Source of the DNA: Cherax quadricarinatus
Lineage: Eukaryota > Arthropoda > Malacostraca > Decapoda > Parastacidae
NCBI RefSeq assembly: GCF_038502225.1
Contig: NC_091346.1
Coordinates: forward strand, 10,570,293-10,634,292
Reading direction: 5' to 3'
Length of the DNA: 64,000 bases
Of this stretch, positions 43,540 to 55,090 are shown in pieces. The notes beneath the pieces are model-generated. The model had not been told where the DNA came from, did not search any database, and saw nothing but the letters and a program-made list of their open reading frames with translations. Numbering within the stretch: the stretch's first letter is position 1; every line of letters begins with the position of its first letter. Both the position numbers and the translations under genes were made by a program.

Positions 43540-43988
43540 GTGGACCCCACACCAGCCACAAATACTGATATCAACACAAATACTGATGCGGCCTTCACAG
43601 AAACCCACACGAAAGACCACTTTGACAACGAGATATGGATAACAGCGTACAACTTAATTAGACGAGACAAATAGCAGGCAACAAGGGCGGGTTGGCCTAT
43701 ATTTTTAAAGAGTCGCCCAATTGTTCAGAGATACTGAATACCATAACTGATATAGCTAAAATTTTAGCAATAAAGACTGAGAACCAAAACTTAGTCATTG
43801 TGGTTGTATATCAGAAACCAAATGCAACTTCCCAACAGTTCAAGGAACAAATATTGAGAAGTGATTACTATCTAGAAAATCTTCCAACCCCAGCAATAAA
43901 TATTTTTCTGCTTGGAGATTTCAATTTAAGACGTACAAAATGGAAGAATGTATCAAAGAAAATCTCTGGAGGCAGCTCAGATGAAAAG
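43540..43988 (+). pseudogene. LINE endonuclease, N-terminal part (CR1/Daphne-like)
   Basis: Decayed APE-type endonuclease: ETHTKDHFDNEIWIT near 43600, GGLAYIFKESPNCSEIL from 43687, VVVYQKPNATSQQF near 43805, and LLGDFNLRRTKW near 43910. The frame ends where a CA repeat begins. The rest of the domain continues at 44343, so a CA-repeat/LINE-tail unit has been inserted in the middle. Confidence 0.75.
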
Positions 43989-44122
<134 letters not shown>

Positions 44123-44342
44123 AGGAAGAATTTCTTCTTAGTAGTCAGGAAGTAGAACAGTTTGGGAAGTGATGTAGTGGAGGCAGGATCCATTCATAGC
44201 TTTAAACAAAGGTATGATAAAGCTCATGATGCAGGGAGAGTGACCCAATAGTGACCAGCGAAGAGGCGGGGCCAGGAGCTATGACTCGACCCCTGCAACC
44301 ACAGCTAGATGACTACAGCTAAGTCAGTACACACACGCACAT
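44123..44342 (+). mobile_element. LINE 3'-end fragment behind CA repeat
   Basis: Closely similar to 63422-63630: caggaag..., a stretch encoding DVVEAGSIHSFKQRYDKAHD (C-terminal end of a CR1-like ORF2), then ggcggggccaggagct, cgacccctgcaacc and a short CACACGCACA tail. It splits the endonuclease of the older LINE around it. Confidence 0.75.
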
Positions 44343-45361
44343 GAGTTGTTCAATCTCTGCAATAAATTTACCGTAAGCCAACAAACAGTGTCGCAAACAA
44401 GACTGGAAAATACACTTAACCTTATTTTCACGAATAATGATGACCTGCTAAGAAATATGACAGTATAAAAAATAATTAATTCAGATCACCCCCTAATTGA
44501 AATCCAGACTTGTATGCACAGTCGTCTTGACCAGCATAATGCATACAGTTTCTTGGGTGCCTTCACCAAATTCAACTTCATTATCATTATCAGCTGGGAT
44601 CAAATAAATCGTGTCCTAAATAAAACATGCTGGGAAGATATCTTAAATAATATGGATCCGAACCAGAATCTTGAAAGTACCAACTCTTTGGCAGCTGAAG
44701 TATGCTTAAGGCATATTCCCTAAAGTAAGAGAAAAGGTAAAGTGGAAAGAGAGAAACGCTCCCTATACAGGCAGAGGTGAAGAATCATCGAACTTCTAAA
44801 AGGAGACTAGATTATCTGAAAGGCAGAAGTTCTGACTATGGAAGAAGACAATACCGAATCATACTGAATCCTAATGAATCATACTGAATCCTAATGAAAC
44901 AGAAGGAGCTAAAAGCAATTAATAAAATTAAAAGAAATCCAAAATATTTCTTTTATATTGCAAGAAAAAGGAAAAAAATTCTAGTATTGGGCCTTTGTTA
45001 AACAAACTGAGATTTACACAAACAACTGAGTGAGAATCTAAAGTCTCAGTATGACTGTTTAGCGATCCATTAATCAGAATAAATAACGACGATTCGAATG
45101 AATTTTTCATGAGCCTCAAAACTCTGTCAATGTATGCAAAATTTGTGACATAATTCTAACTCTACTGGACTTTAAAAAAAATGAAAACATTCCCATGCAG
45201 TCAGTCCCAGGCCTAGACTTGTATATCTACTTGTTTATCAAGAACTGCAAGAAACCCCCTTCCTCGTGCCTAAAGTATTCTATGGAAAGGGAGCATGGAC
45301 ATGGATGTCACCCAACAGTCGCTAAAAACAGCGGATATATCCCTTCTCCATAATAATAATA
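44343..45361 (+). pseudogene. LINE endonuclease C-terminus and linker, decayed
   Basis: Continuation of the LINE at 43540. LENTLNLIFTNNDDLLRNM (near 44410) leads to the INSDHPLIEI motif (near 44480), then the linker with broken frames and pieces such as NPKYFFLYCKKKEKNS near 44935. No RT palm motifs follow. An ATA repeat at 45349-45361 marks the probable end. Confidence 0.65.
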
Positions 45362-45692
45362 ATCTATGAAGGTGGTAGCAAAGCAACAGCAAAGAATGAG
45401 TTCAGAGCAGTGTGACATGCGATCATGGCGTAATAGCACACAAAAATGCATGCTAAACGAATAACTAAAAACGCAGGCAGTCTGCTCTTCAACTTTATAA
45501 TAGAACTCAGAGATACAGTACTCCACAAGGTAGAATGTTTGTTCCCTCGTTTTCTCATTCTCACATTAGACACAGACAGAGATGTAAGCCATAGTACTGT
45601 GTCTTCTTTTTTTATCTGTGCCAGTGGTCAGTCGTCACGTGAGGTCACAGACCCTGAGCTGCTTTGGGGATTAGCGTGGACGGTTACAAAGC
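45362..45692 (+). other. Spacer and probable 5' UTR of CR1-like LINE
   Basis: No gene is visible. The last 70-100 bases before ATG 45693 are probably the 5' UTR of the LINE, but its first base cannot be placed. Confidence 0.45.
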
Positions 45693-46553
45693 ATGGCTTG
45701 CTTCTGCAGTGTTTTAAAAATTGAGGTTGGAGAGTTGAAGGAGGAGGTCTTGCTTCTCCAGGAGGAGATTAGGAGGCTGAATGTCCACCTCAATGGGTCT
45801 GGGAGAGAGTGTGAGGTGGCTGGAGTTGTGGGGAATGAGGCTTCTAGCAGTGAGGTGCAGTCCAGCACCTGCTACAAGTGGCGAGTTGTTCACAGTAATG
45901 GGAAGCGCATCAGAGTAAGGAAAGTTAAGAGTGAAGATCTGAAGGTAGGAAATCGCGTCTCTGTTCTTCAGGATGAATGTACTTCAGTGGCCAGTGAAGG
46001 TAAGGGTACTACTGCTCCTGCTAATGGAGGTAAGCGCATTCTTGTGGTTGGTGACTCTCAGGTAAGATATATTGACCGTGCTTTTTGTAATAGGAATAAG
46101 AAGATGAGAGATAGAGTGTGCTTCCCTGGAGCTGGTGTTGGGGACATTGTCAACAGGCTGGATAATATCATGTCAGGTAATGGGAACAAGCCCATTATCT
46201 GTCTCAGTGCTGGTGGAAATGATATTGGGAAGGGTAGGAGAGAAGAGCTGCTAGATAAGTACAGGTCAGCTATAGATTTCATTAAGTCCAAGGGAGGGAT
46301 CCCAATCATATGTAGCATCTTGCCTAGAAGGGGAGTAGGAAATGAATGGTTGTCTAGGGCAATTGGTGTAAATTGCTGGCTAGACAGATACTGCAAGGAA
46401 CTTGCAATCCCATTCATTGACAACTGGAACAACTTTTATGGCAAACATGATATGTATGCAAGGGATGGGGTACATCTTTCTGGGGCTGGGGTGGTAGCAC
46501 TTGCAGACTCGATTGAGAAGGCCATTGGTGAAATGCCTATGATTTTAAACTGA
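45693..46553 (+). CDS. CR1-like LINE ORF1, esterase type
   Basis: Intact 286-residue first protein of the LINE. Residues 9-35 (IEVGELKEEVLLLQEEIRRL) form a likely coiled coil. Residues 114-275 are an SGNH/GDSL hydrolase-like domain: VVGDSQ with Ser122, a PGAGVGDI glycine block (145-152), AGGND with Asn176, and a DGVH block (Asp258, His261). All four SGNH-block residues are present. ORF1 proteins with an esterase domain are known from CR1-clade LINEs, where they are thought to help RNA-protein particles or membrane association; the real substrate is not known. The stop codon (TGA 46551-46553) overlaps the ORF2 ATG at 46553 as TGATG, suggesting coupled re-initiation. Confidence 0.9.
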   Translation: MACFCSVLKIEVGELKEEVLLLQEEIRRLNVHLNGSGRECEVAGVVGNEASSSEVQSSTCYKWRVVHSNGKRIRVRKVKSEDLKVGNRVSVLQDECTSVASEGKGTTAPANGGKRILVVGDSQVRYIDRAFCNRNKKMRDRVCFPGAGVGDIVNRLDNIMSGNGNKPIICLSAGGNDIGKGRREELLDKYRSAIDFIKSKGGIPIICSILPRRGVGNEWLSRAIGVNCWLDRYCKELAIPFIDNWNNFYGKHDMYARDGVHLSGAGVVALADSIEKAIGEMPMILN

Positions 46554-49499
46554 TGGAAGATAGAGGTATGGGTGTGTGTGGGAAACAAGCAGGTTGCAAC
46601 ACTTGGGTTGGAAACAGTAAATGTATAAAAGGCATTCAGCATGAAGTTATAAATAAAGACAATAGATCAGGTCAGCAAACAAAGGGGGACAGCAGAGGGC
46701 AGCAAGGGACTAGCTCCCTTAAGGTTTACTATACTAATAGCAGGAGTGTAAGAAATAAGATAGATGAGCTAAGATTAATTGCAAGTGCAGGAAACATAGA
46801 TATTATTGCTATAACAGAGACCTGGCTCAATCTGAAAGATAGAGAGATGCCCTCTGAATGTCACATACAAGGCTATAAATTATTCCACACTGACAGGGTC
46901 AACAGGAAAGGTGGTGGAGTAGCGATGTATGTCAGAGACAATTTAAATTGTTGTGTTCGACAAGATATTAAATTAGAAGCGTCAGCCACTGAATCTGTTT
47001 GGTTACAGCTTCTCGAGGGCCGAGAAAAACTAATTTTGGGTGTGATTTACAGGGCCCCAAATCTTGATAGGGAGTGCAGTTAACTTCTATGGGACGAAAT
47101 TCGTAAGGCATCTACATACGAAAATGTTGTGCTAATGGGAGATTTCAACTATAGACAGATTGACTGGAGCAATTTGACAGGAAATTTAGAGTCAGGTGAC
47201 TTTCTTGATACGATCCAGGATTGTTTTTTAAAACAGTTTGTGACAGAGCCAACTAGGGGAAATAACCTCCTTGACTTGGTTCTTGCCAGTAGGGAAACAC
47301 TAATTAATAATCTTGAGGTTAATGATGAGCTTGGGGAAAGCGATCACAAATCACTCAGTTTTAATATATCATGGAATTCCCCTAATAATGGCAATCAAGT
47401 CTCCGTCCCTGACTTTCGCTTGGCTGATTTCATAGGACTGAAAAATTACTTAGGTGGGCTGAACTGGAATGACCTGACTAAGGGTCAGGTAGGTGGTGAT
47501 GGTTGCCGATATGATGCTTTCCAGGGCATAGTTCTAGCTGCTCAGTCAAATTATGTTCCAAATAGGGAAATCAGATCAAACAAAAATTATCCTAAATTGA
47601 TGAACAATAGATTAAAATATCTGATTGGTCAAAAGAGAGGCATATATAGGCAAATCAAAAGAGGAGAGGGGCAATTAAGAAATCGATATATTCAGTTAAA
47701 GAGAGAAATAAAAAAGGGAATTAGAAAAGCAAAAAGAGATTATGAGGTTAAAGTTGCAAGAGAATCGAAGACTAACCCAAAAGGATTCTTTCAGGTATAC
47801 AGAAGTAAGATCAGGGACAAGATAGGCCCACTCAAAAGTTCCTCGGGTCAGCTCACTGACAGTGATAAGGAAATGTGTAGAATTTTTAACACATACTTCC
47901 TCTCAGTTTTTACACAGGAGGATACCAGCGATATTCCAGTAATGATAAATTATGTAGAACAGGACGATAATAAACTGTGCACGATTAGGGTCACAAGTGA
48001 CATGGTCCTTAGGCAAATAGATAAATTAAAACCTAACAAATCCCCAGGCCCTGATGAACTGTATGCAAGGGTTCTAAAGGAATGTAAAGAGGAGCTTAGC
48101 ACACCTTTGGCTAATCTTTTCAACATATCACTACAAACTGGCATGGTGCCAGATAAGTGGAAAATGGCAAATGTGATACCTATTTTCAAAACAGGTGACA
48201 GGTCCTTAGCTTCGAACTATAGACCAATAAGCCTAACCTCCATAGTGGGAAAATTTATGGAATCAATAATTGCCGAGGCAGTTCGTAGCCACCTTGAAAA
48301 GCATAAATTAATCAACGAATCTCAGCATGGTTTTACAAAGGGGCGTTCCTGCCTTACGAATTTATTAACTTTTTTCACTAAGGTATTTGAGGAGGTAGAT
48401 CATGGTAATGAATATGATATTGTGTATATGGACTTCAGTAAGGCTTTTGACAGGGTCCCACATCAGAGACTGTTGAGGAAACTTAAAGCACATGGAATAG
48501 GAGGAGAAATTTTTTCCTGGATAGAGGCATGGTTGACAAATAGGCAGCAAAGAGTTTGCATAAATGGGGAGAAATCAGAGTGGGGAAGCGTCACGAGCGG
48601 TGTTCCACAGGGGTCAGTGTTGGGCCCCCTGCTGTTCACAATCTACATAAACGACATAGATGAGGGCATAAAGAGCGACATCGGCAAGTTTGCCGATGAC
48701 ACCAAAATAGGCCGTCGAATTCATTCTGACGAGGACATTCGAGCACTCCAGGAAGATTTGAATAGACTGATGCAATGGTCGGAGAAGTGGCAGATGCAGT
48801 TTAATATAGACAAATGCAAAGTTCTAAATGTTGGACAGGATAATAACCATGCCACATATAAACTAAATAATGTAGATCTTAATATTACGGATTGCGAAAA
48901 GGATTTAGGAGTTCTGGTTAGCAGTAATCTGAAACCAAGACAACAGTGCGTAAGTGTTCGCAATAAAGCTAATAGAATCCTTGGCTTCATATCAAGAAGC
49001 ATAAATAATAGGAGTCCTCAGGTTGTTCTTCAACTCTATACATCCTTGGTTAGGCCTCATTTAGATTATGCTGTACAGTTTTGGTCACCGTATTACAGAA
49101 TGGATATAAATTCTCTGGAAAATGTACAAAGGAGGATGACAAAGTTGATCCCATGTATCAGAAACCTTCCCTATGAGGATAGACTAAGGGCCCCTGAAAC
49201 TGCACTCTCTAGAAAGACGTAGAATTAGGGGGGATATGATTGAGGTGTATAAATGGAAGACAGGAATAAATAAAGGGGATGTAAATAGTGTGCTGAAAAT
49301 ATCTAGCCTAGACAGGACTCGCAGCAATGGTTTTAAGTTGGAAAAATTCAGATTCAGGAAGGATATAGGAAAGTACTGGTTTGGTAATAGAGTTGTGGAT
49401 GAGTGGAACAAACTCCCAAGTACCGTTATAGAGGCCAGAACGTTGTGTAGCTTTAAAAATAGGTTGGATAAATACATGAGTAGATGTGGGTGGGTGTGA
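46553..49499 (+). pseudogene. CR1-like LINE ORF2 (endonuclease-RT), one stop and one frameshift
   Basis: Second protein of the LINE. The APE endonuclease spans about 46710-47380: VYYTNSRSVRNKIDELR, IIAITETWL, LMGDFNYRQIDW and LGESDHKSL. The RT includes KSPGPDELYARVL near 48040, YRPISLTS near 48220, motif A YMDFSKAFDRVPHQ (Asp codon 48431-48433), motif B SGVPQGSVLGPLLF near 48600, and FADD (48689-48700). The C-terminal region includes LVRPHLDYAVQFWSP, then VVDEWNKLPSTVIEARTLCS. All catalytic residues appear intact. The only breaks I see are an in-frame TAA at 47081-47083 inside the endonuclease and a frameshift near 49195-49205, after which the C-terminus resumes in another frame and ends at 49499. 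This is a young, nearly full-length copy. Confidence 0.92.
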
Positions 49500-49629
49500 G
49501 TTAGACCTGATAGCTTGTGCTACCAGGTCGGTTGCCGTGTTCCTCCCTTAAGTCAATGTGACCTGACCTGACCTGACTAGGTTGGGTGCATTGGCTTAAG
49601 CCGGTAGGAGACTTGGACCTGCCTCGCAT
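49500..49629 (+). mobile_element. CR1-like LINE 3' UTR
   Basis: Contains tgacctgacctgacctgact (a 5-base TGACC repeat) and ends at ggacctgcctcgcat, where it meets an inverted copy of the same family. Compared with that copy it lacks the last 40-50 bases. Confidence 0.75.
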
Positions 49630-50140
49630 TATAAGAACATAAGAAAGAAGGAACACTGCAACAAGCCTACTGACCCATGCGGAGCAGGTCCATGTCTCCC
49701 CTCCCGGATAAGCCCAATGACCGACCCAGTCTGGTCACCTCCACTCAAGGAAGGAGCACGGCACTAGACCCAGCAGCACAAGCTAGTCAGGTCCAACTCA
49801 CACCCACCCACACCCACTCATGTATTTATCTAACCTATTTTTAAAGCTACACAACGTTTTAGTCTGAATAACTGTACTCGGGAGTTTGTTCCACTCATCC
49901 ACAACTCCATTACCAAACCAGTGCTTTCCTATATCCTTCCTGAATCTGAATTTTTCCAACTTGAAACTATTGCTGCGAGTCCTGTCTTGGCTGGAAATTT
50001 TCAGCACGCTATTTACATCCCCTTTATTTATTTCTGTTTTCCATTTATACACCTCGATCATATCCCCCCCTAATTCTACGCCTTTCGAGAGAGTGCAGAT
50101 TCAGGGCCCTCCGCCTATCCTCATAGGGAAACTTGGGCAC
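49630..50140 (-). pseudogene. CR1-like LINE, inverted 3' fragment
   Basis: The minus strand reads MIEVYKWKTEINKGDVNSVL, then FRFRKDIGKHWFGNGVVDEW and KLPSTVIQTKTLCSFKNRLD, closely matching the C-terminus of the plus-strand copy at 49236-49499. Its 3' UTR reaches the tail (rich in cttatgttcttat on the minus strand) at about 49632. The two copies lie tail-to-tail with almost no spacer. Confidence 0.88.
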
Positions 50141-50229
50141 AACTATCAGTGATGCTCTCACTGAGAGTAGGCAATAAACTACCATAATTTAAAGCTGGTT
50201 TATAATGATATTCAGGAATGTGGTTACGT

Positions 50230-52385
50230 GTAAAGTAATATATGTGATATGTGTAAGTGCAGTTGTTATGAGTGTTTTTGTAGTTAGTGTTTCTAATGTA
50301 TTTGTTTCTTCTGTGATTGCTGTTGCTGCTAATATCACTTATGCTGTACTTTCTAATTTTGCGGGTGTTACTAGGGAAAACTGGTAGTACTGCTAATGCA
50401 GCTAAGAAGTATTGTTACAGTTACGATTATCACTAATGCTTCTGCTGCTGCTGTTGCAGCTGTTTCTGTTATTGATGTAACTACTGGTGCTTCTAAAGAA
50501 TCTAGTAGTGCTGCTACTTTTTACTTTTCTAATCCTAGTGTTGCTGTTTCTAATGTTGTTGATGGTGCTGCTGCTAGTGTTGATGAAGGTATTGCTGCAA
50601 TTATTCTGCTGCCAATACAGTATCTATTATTTATGTTACTTGCCGTTTATGACAGGGTTGCTGCTGGTGCTAGGGTTACTGTTATGAGTGATTCAACTGC
50701 TAGTATTACTGTTGTAGTTCAGTTGCTGGAGCTAATACTAATGCTTCTGCAGTGGCTGCTTTTGTTGCTGCTGCTATTGCCATTACTGTTACCTGAGTTG
50801 CTGCTGCTATTGCCATTACTGTTACCTGAGTTGCTGCTGCTATTGCCATTACTGCTACCTGAGTTGCTGCTGCCAGGGCTCCTGCTACTAGTGCAGATTT
50901 TGCTGCTTCTAGCGATGCTTGTTGCTGTTGTTGCAGCCACTGCCATTAGCTTTCCTGCAGCTAGTGTTGATGCCGCTAGTGTGTTTGCTGGTAGTATTGT
51001 TTCTGCTGCTGTTGTTGCCATTATCGTTACTGCTTCTGCTAGTGTTGTTGCTGCTAGTATTGTTGCTAATACTGCTGCTGCTATTGTTGCTGCATCCAGC
51101 ATTACTCCTACTGCTAGTAAAGCTGCTTCTGTTATTGCTGCTGGAAGTGTTGCTGCTACAAGTCTGGTTATTGCTTGTGTTGCTGCTGCTAGAATTGGTA
51201 ATAGCAAGTGTTTTTCTCATCATATGCTGCAGCTAGTGCTGCTGCTTCTCGAGTTATTTCCAGTGATGCTGTAGTTTAGTTCCTGTTAGTGGCACTGCTG
51301 CTGTTGTCGCTCATAGTGTTGCTGTGAGTATTACTACTGTGATTATTGTTTCTACTGATTCTCATTCTACTGTTGTTGCTAATATTACTGCTAGTCCTTC
51401 TGGTGTTTTTGCTTATTTTAGTGTTACCGCTGCTTGTGTTGCTCCTGCTAATGTTTCTGCTGCTTTTGCTGCTGCTGCTAGTGCTGATGTTGTTATTGGT
51501 GCTGCTAATATTGCTGCTGGTGCTGTTGTTGCTGCTATTGTAGTTTCTGCTGAAAGTGTTTCTGTTGTGTTGCTGTTAGCGTTCTTGCTGTTGCTCTTAG
51601 TGTTGCCGTTGATGGTACTAGCAAGTTTTTTCATCTGTGTTCCGGCTGCTAGTGCTGCTGGCGATTTAATTGATTATAGTTTTGCTGCTTTTAGTACTGC
51701 TAGTGTTACTGATGGTTCTAGTGTTGTTCGTTGTGCTGCTGGTGTTACTGTTGGTACTATTTGGTGTTGCAAATGTTGCTTTTGATTGTGGTATTATGAT
51801 GATTGCTTTTGTTAATGCTGCTGAAGTTATTGGTGAATGCAATTTTGCTCCAGTGATACCATTGCTGCTAGAGTTGTTACTGCTAGTGTTGCTATTATTG
51901 TTGCTGCTAGTGTTGTTTCTGCGAGTGCTGTTGCTATTATTGTTGCTGCTAGTGTTGTTTCTGTGAGTGCTGTTACTATTATTGTTGCTGCTAGTGTTGT
52001 TTCTGCGAGTGCTGTTGCTTTGTTGCTGCTAGTGTTGTTTCTGCTAGTGTTGTTGCTATTATTGTTGATGCTAGTGTTGTTTCTGCTAGTGTTGTTTCTA
52101 TTATTGTTGATGCTAGTGTTGTTTCTGCGAGTGCTGTTGCTTTGTTGCTGCTAGTGTTGTTTCTGCTAGTGTTGTTGCTATTATTGTTGATGCTAGTGTT
52201 GTTTCTGCTAGTGCTGTTGCTATTATTGTTGCTGCTAGTGTTGTTTCTGCTAGTGCTGTTGCTATTATTGTTGCTGCTAGTGCTGTTGCTATTATTGCTG
52301 CTGCTAGTGCTGTTGCTATTATTGCTGCTAATGGTTTTTCCAAGTGTTGTTATTACTGTTGCTGCTAGAGTTGTTTCTGCTAGTG
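50230..52385. repeat. Trinucleotide-rich array, 42-bp units at right
   Basis: Dense gct/gtt/att triplet sequence throughout. From about 51880 it resolves into 42-base units (gttgctattattgttgctgc + tagtgttgtttctgcgagtg + ct). The same unit resumes at 54508 beyond an inserted LINE. Long poly-Leu, Ala/Val-rich and Asn/Ser/Thr-rich frames on both strands are artefacts. Confidence 0.92.
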
Positions 52386-54507
52386 TTTTTTTTTTTTCTA
52401 CACAGGGTTTGACAAGGTTAAGGATCCCTAGGTTTATTGACAAGCTATTTACAGGTTAAGGATTCCTAACTTTATTGACAAGCTAAGAGCTGTTACCTAC
52501 ATCAGCTCATTTGAAAGCATTTTTATTGTTATGAGACATACAAGTAGGGAACACGATGAAGTTGGAGCCATCTATGGGCCAGCATTTTCATGTGATCAAC
52601 TGACTTTATCTCGTTGACATCATTATGCTGTACGAATGTGTTCCATACTCGAGTCATCCTGGGTATGTATGATCTCAGATGGAGTAATGTTCTGGAGAAG
52701 GGTACAGCCAGAGTGAAGTTGCTGCTTTCTGCTCGTCTTGTGGCATAAAAGCTTGTTTCACGCTGTCCTCGAAGTGCCTTGTACATAACAGTAAGGCCAC
52801 CCACATCCCTCCTTTGTTGAAGGCTCTGCTGAAATGACAGATCTATCCAGGATGGGTCCAGGCGAGAGATGAGACGTCTTGCTCTGTTCTCTACTCTGTC
52901 AAGCAGTCGCAGATGAGAGGGGGGGGGGCAGGCAAACCAAGAAAGTGGAGCATATTCAAGGTGTGAGCGTACTTGTGCCTCGTACAGAATCTTGCAACCC
53001 CTACTGTCAAGCAGATGCGAGATACGGCGAAGTGCTGTAAGCTTCCTAGCTGCCTTGTTTGCAAGATTTACAACATGGTTCTTCATGGTTAGTTTTGAGT
53101 CAAATTTCATCCCAAGGATATCAACTTCTTCTCCAGGTGCCAACACCCTCCCATTCATCCTTACTACTGCACCAGCATTATCATCATGGTGCCTAGAGAC
53201 GATCATCATTGCGTTTTCTCAGGTGCAAGTGTTACTTGCCATCTATTTCCCCAAGCTGATATAGCTCTCAGCTGGTGATTGATGTAGCTTAGAGCAGCTG
53301 GCATTTCTTCTCTTGGATAAGTGAATGTCAGTGTACAGTCGTCTGCATATGCATGTGATTCTGGGATGAGATAAAGAAGGTCGTTGAAGTAGACATTCCA
53401 TAACAATGGTCCCAGTACGCTTCCTTGTGGAACACTTGCCCCAATAGGATGTCTTGCTGATTCCGTTCCATTGAGAACTACACTTAGAGATCTATCATGA
53501 AGGTAATCACTGAGGAGACATAACGTAGAGCCTGCAATTCCCAGCGCTTGAAGTTTTGCTAAGAGGCCCTGGTGCCACACCCGGTCGAAAGCGCCAGCAA
53601 TGTCCAGGGCTACCACACAGCTGACTTTGGATTCATCCAGTGACTGGTGCCACTTAGTGGAGAGGTTTAACAACAGATCAGCAGCAGAGTAACCTTTCCT
53701 GAAGCCATATTGACGATCACAAAGTAGTGAGTGGTAATCAAAAAAACTCTGTCATTTGTCTTGAGATTGTCTCGAGGATCTTACAAGTGATTGACAGGAG
53801 TGACACTGGTCTGTAGTTGCTGATTTCTGCTCTGCTCTTCTTTTTGTGAACAGGAACTATATTTTCCTCTTTTTATAGAAAGGGCCATTTACACTGTACT
53901 AGGCAGTGCTGAAAGATGCGAGTTAGAGGTGCTGCTAGCTGGGCTGCACATCTTCTCAGCAATCTTGGGCTCAACTTGTCTGGGCCCACAGCCTTTTCTT
54001 GGTCAAGCGATTTAAGAAGGAAATGCACCTCCTCCTGCCTTATTGTCACCACTGACAGTTTTGACACAGTTCTTGCAGCTAGCCAAGGAGGGCCCCTTGC
54101 TGGATCAGGAACTTGCATTTTGGTAGCAAAGTGTTCTTGACTACTAGTAGAGGTGGTCACATCCTGTCGATTTAGAGGTGGAATGAGTTCATCAGGCAGA
54201 TAATCTTGTCTGTCCTTGACCAGGGACCACCAGGTTTTGGAGCCTACCCTACCTGATGCTAGCTTTCGTTTAGTATCCACCTCCCATTTAGCAATGGCCC
54301 ACTTTTGAACGTCACCCATATGCCTACAGGCTTGCCAGTGCAAGTTCCTGTTATAGGTGGCAGGATGTCTTATACCTTCGCCATGCTTTGTATTTAGCAG
54401 TAGCAGCCTCTCTACAACGAAAGCCAAACCAAGGCTGATCTCTAGGCATTGTCACATATTGCCGGTGAGGAATGTGTTCTTGTTGTAGATTAAGGATGTG
54501 TCCAGTG
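52386..54507 (-). pseudogene. Jockey-group-like LINE, 5'-truncated, minus strand
   Basis: Inserted in the 42-bp array, with a 12-T run at 52386-52397 that would be its poly(A) tail. From 5' to 3' on the minus strand: a linker beginning near 54470 (PWFGFRCREAATAKYKAWRR), then KTWWSLVKDRQDYLPDELIP; RT entry EKAVGPDKLSPRLLRRC (near 53960); motif A VVALDIAGAFDRVWHQG (near 53590); motif B ASVPQGSVLGPLLW (near 53430); motif C YADDCTLTF (near 53340). The C-terminal region includes VRSHLEYAPLSWFACP and MTRVWNTFV, and ends at stop 52529. Frameshifts lie near 54350, 53700-53870 and 53206. The endonuclease is absent, so the copy is 5'-truncated. Clade assignment is tentative. Confidence 0.85.
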
Positions 54508-55090
54508 TCTAGTGCTGTTGCTATTATTGTTGCTGCTAGTGTTCTTTCTGCTAGTGCTGTTGTTATTATTGTTGTTGCTAGTGTTTCTTCTAGTGCTGTT
54601 GCTATTATTGTTGCTGCTAGTGTTGTTTCTGCTAGTGTTGTTGCTATTATTATTGCTGCTAGTGTTTCTGCTAGTGCTGTTGCTATTAGTTTTGCTGCCA
54701 GAGTTGTTTCTGCTAGTGCTGTTGCTGTTGTTGTTGCTGCTAGAGTTGTTTCTGCTAGTGCTGTTGCTATTATTGTTGCTGCTAGAGTTGTTTCTGCTAG
54801 TGCTGTTGCTATTATTGTTGCTGCTATTGTTTCTGCTAGTGCTGTTGCTATTATTGTTGCTACTAGAGTTGTTTCTGCTAGTGCTGTTGCTATTATTGTT
54901 GCTGCTAGAGTTGTTTCTGCTAGTGCTGTTGCTATTATTGTTGCTGCTAGAGTTGTTTCTGCTAGTGCTGTTGCTATTATTGTTGCTGCTAGAGTTGATT
55001 CTGTAGTGCTGCTGCTATTATTGTTGCTACTAGTGTTTCTGCTAGTGTTGTTGCTATTATTGTTGCTGCTAGTGTTGCTTGTGAAGTTAT
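54508..55090. repeat. 42-bp array, right part
   Basis: About 13 units of gctgttgctattattgttgc + tgctagagttgtttctgcta + gt (42 bases), continuing the array that stops at 52385. Confidence 0.93.

Noticed and set aside
45349..45361. Short ATA repeat as an independent microsatellite of interest
   Set aside because: Best read as the tail of the decayed LINE ending there.
50396..52459. Long Leu-rich and Ala/Val-rich frames that look like membrane proteins
   Set aside because: They follow from the gct/gtt/att triplet repeat and appear in several frames and on both strands.
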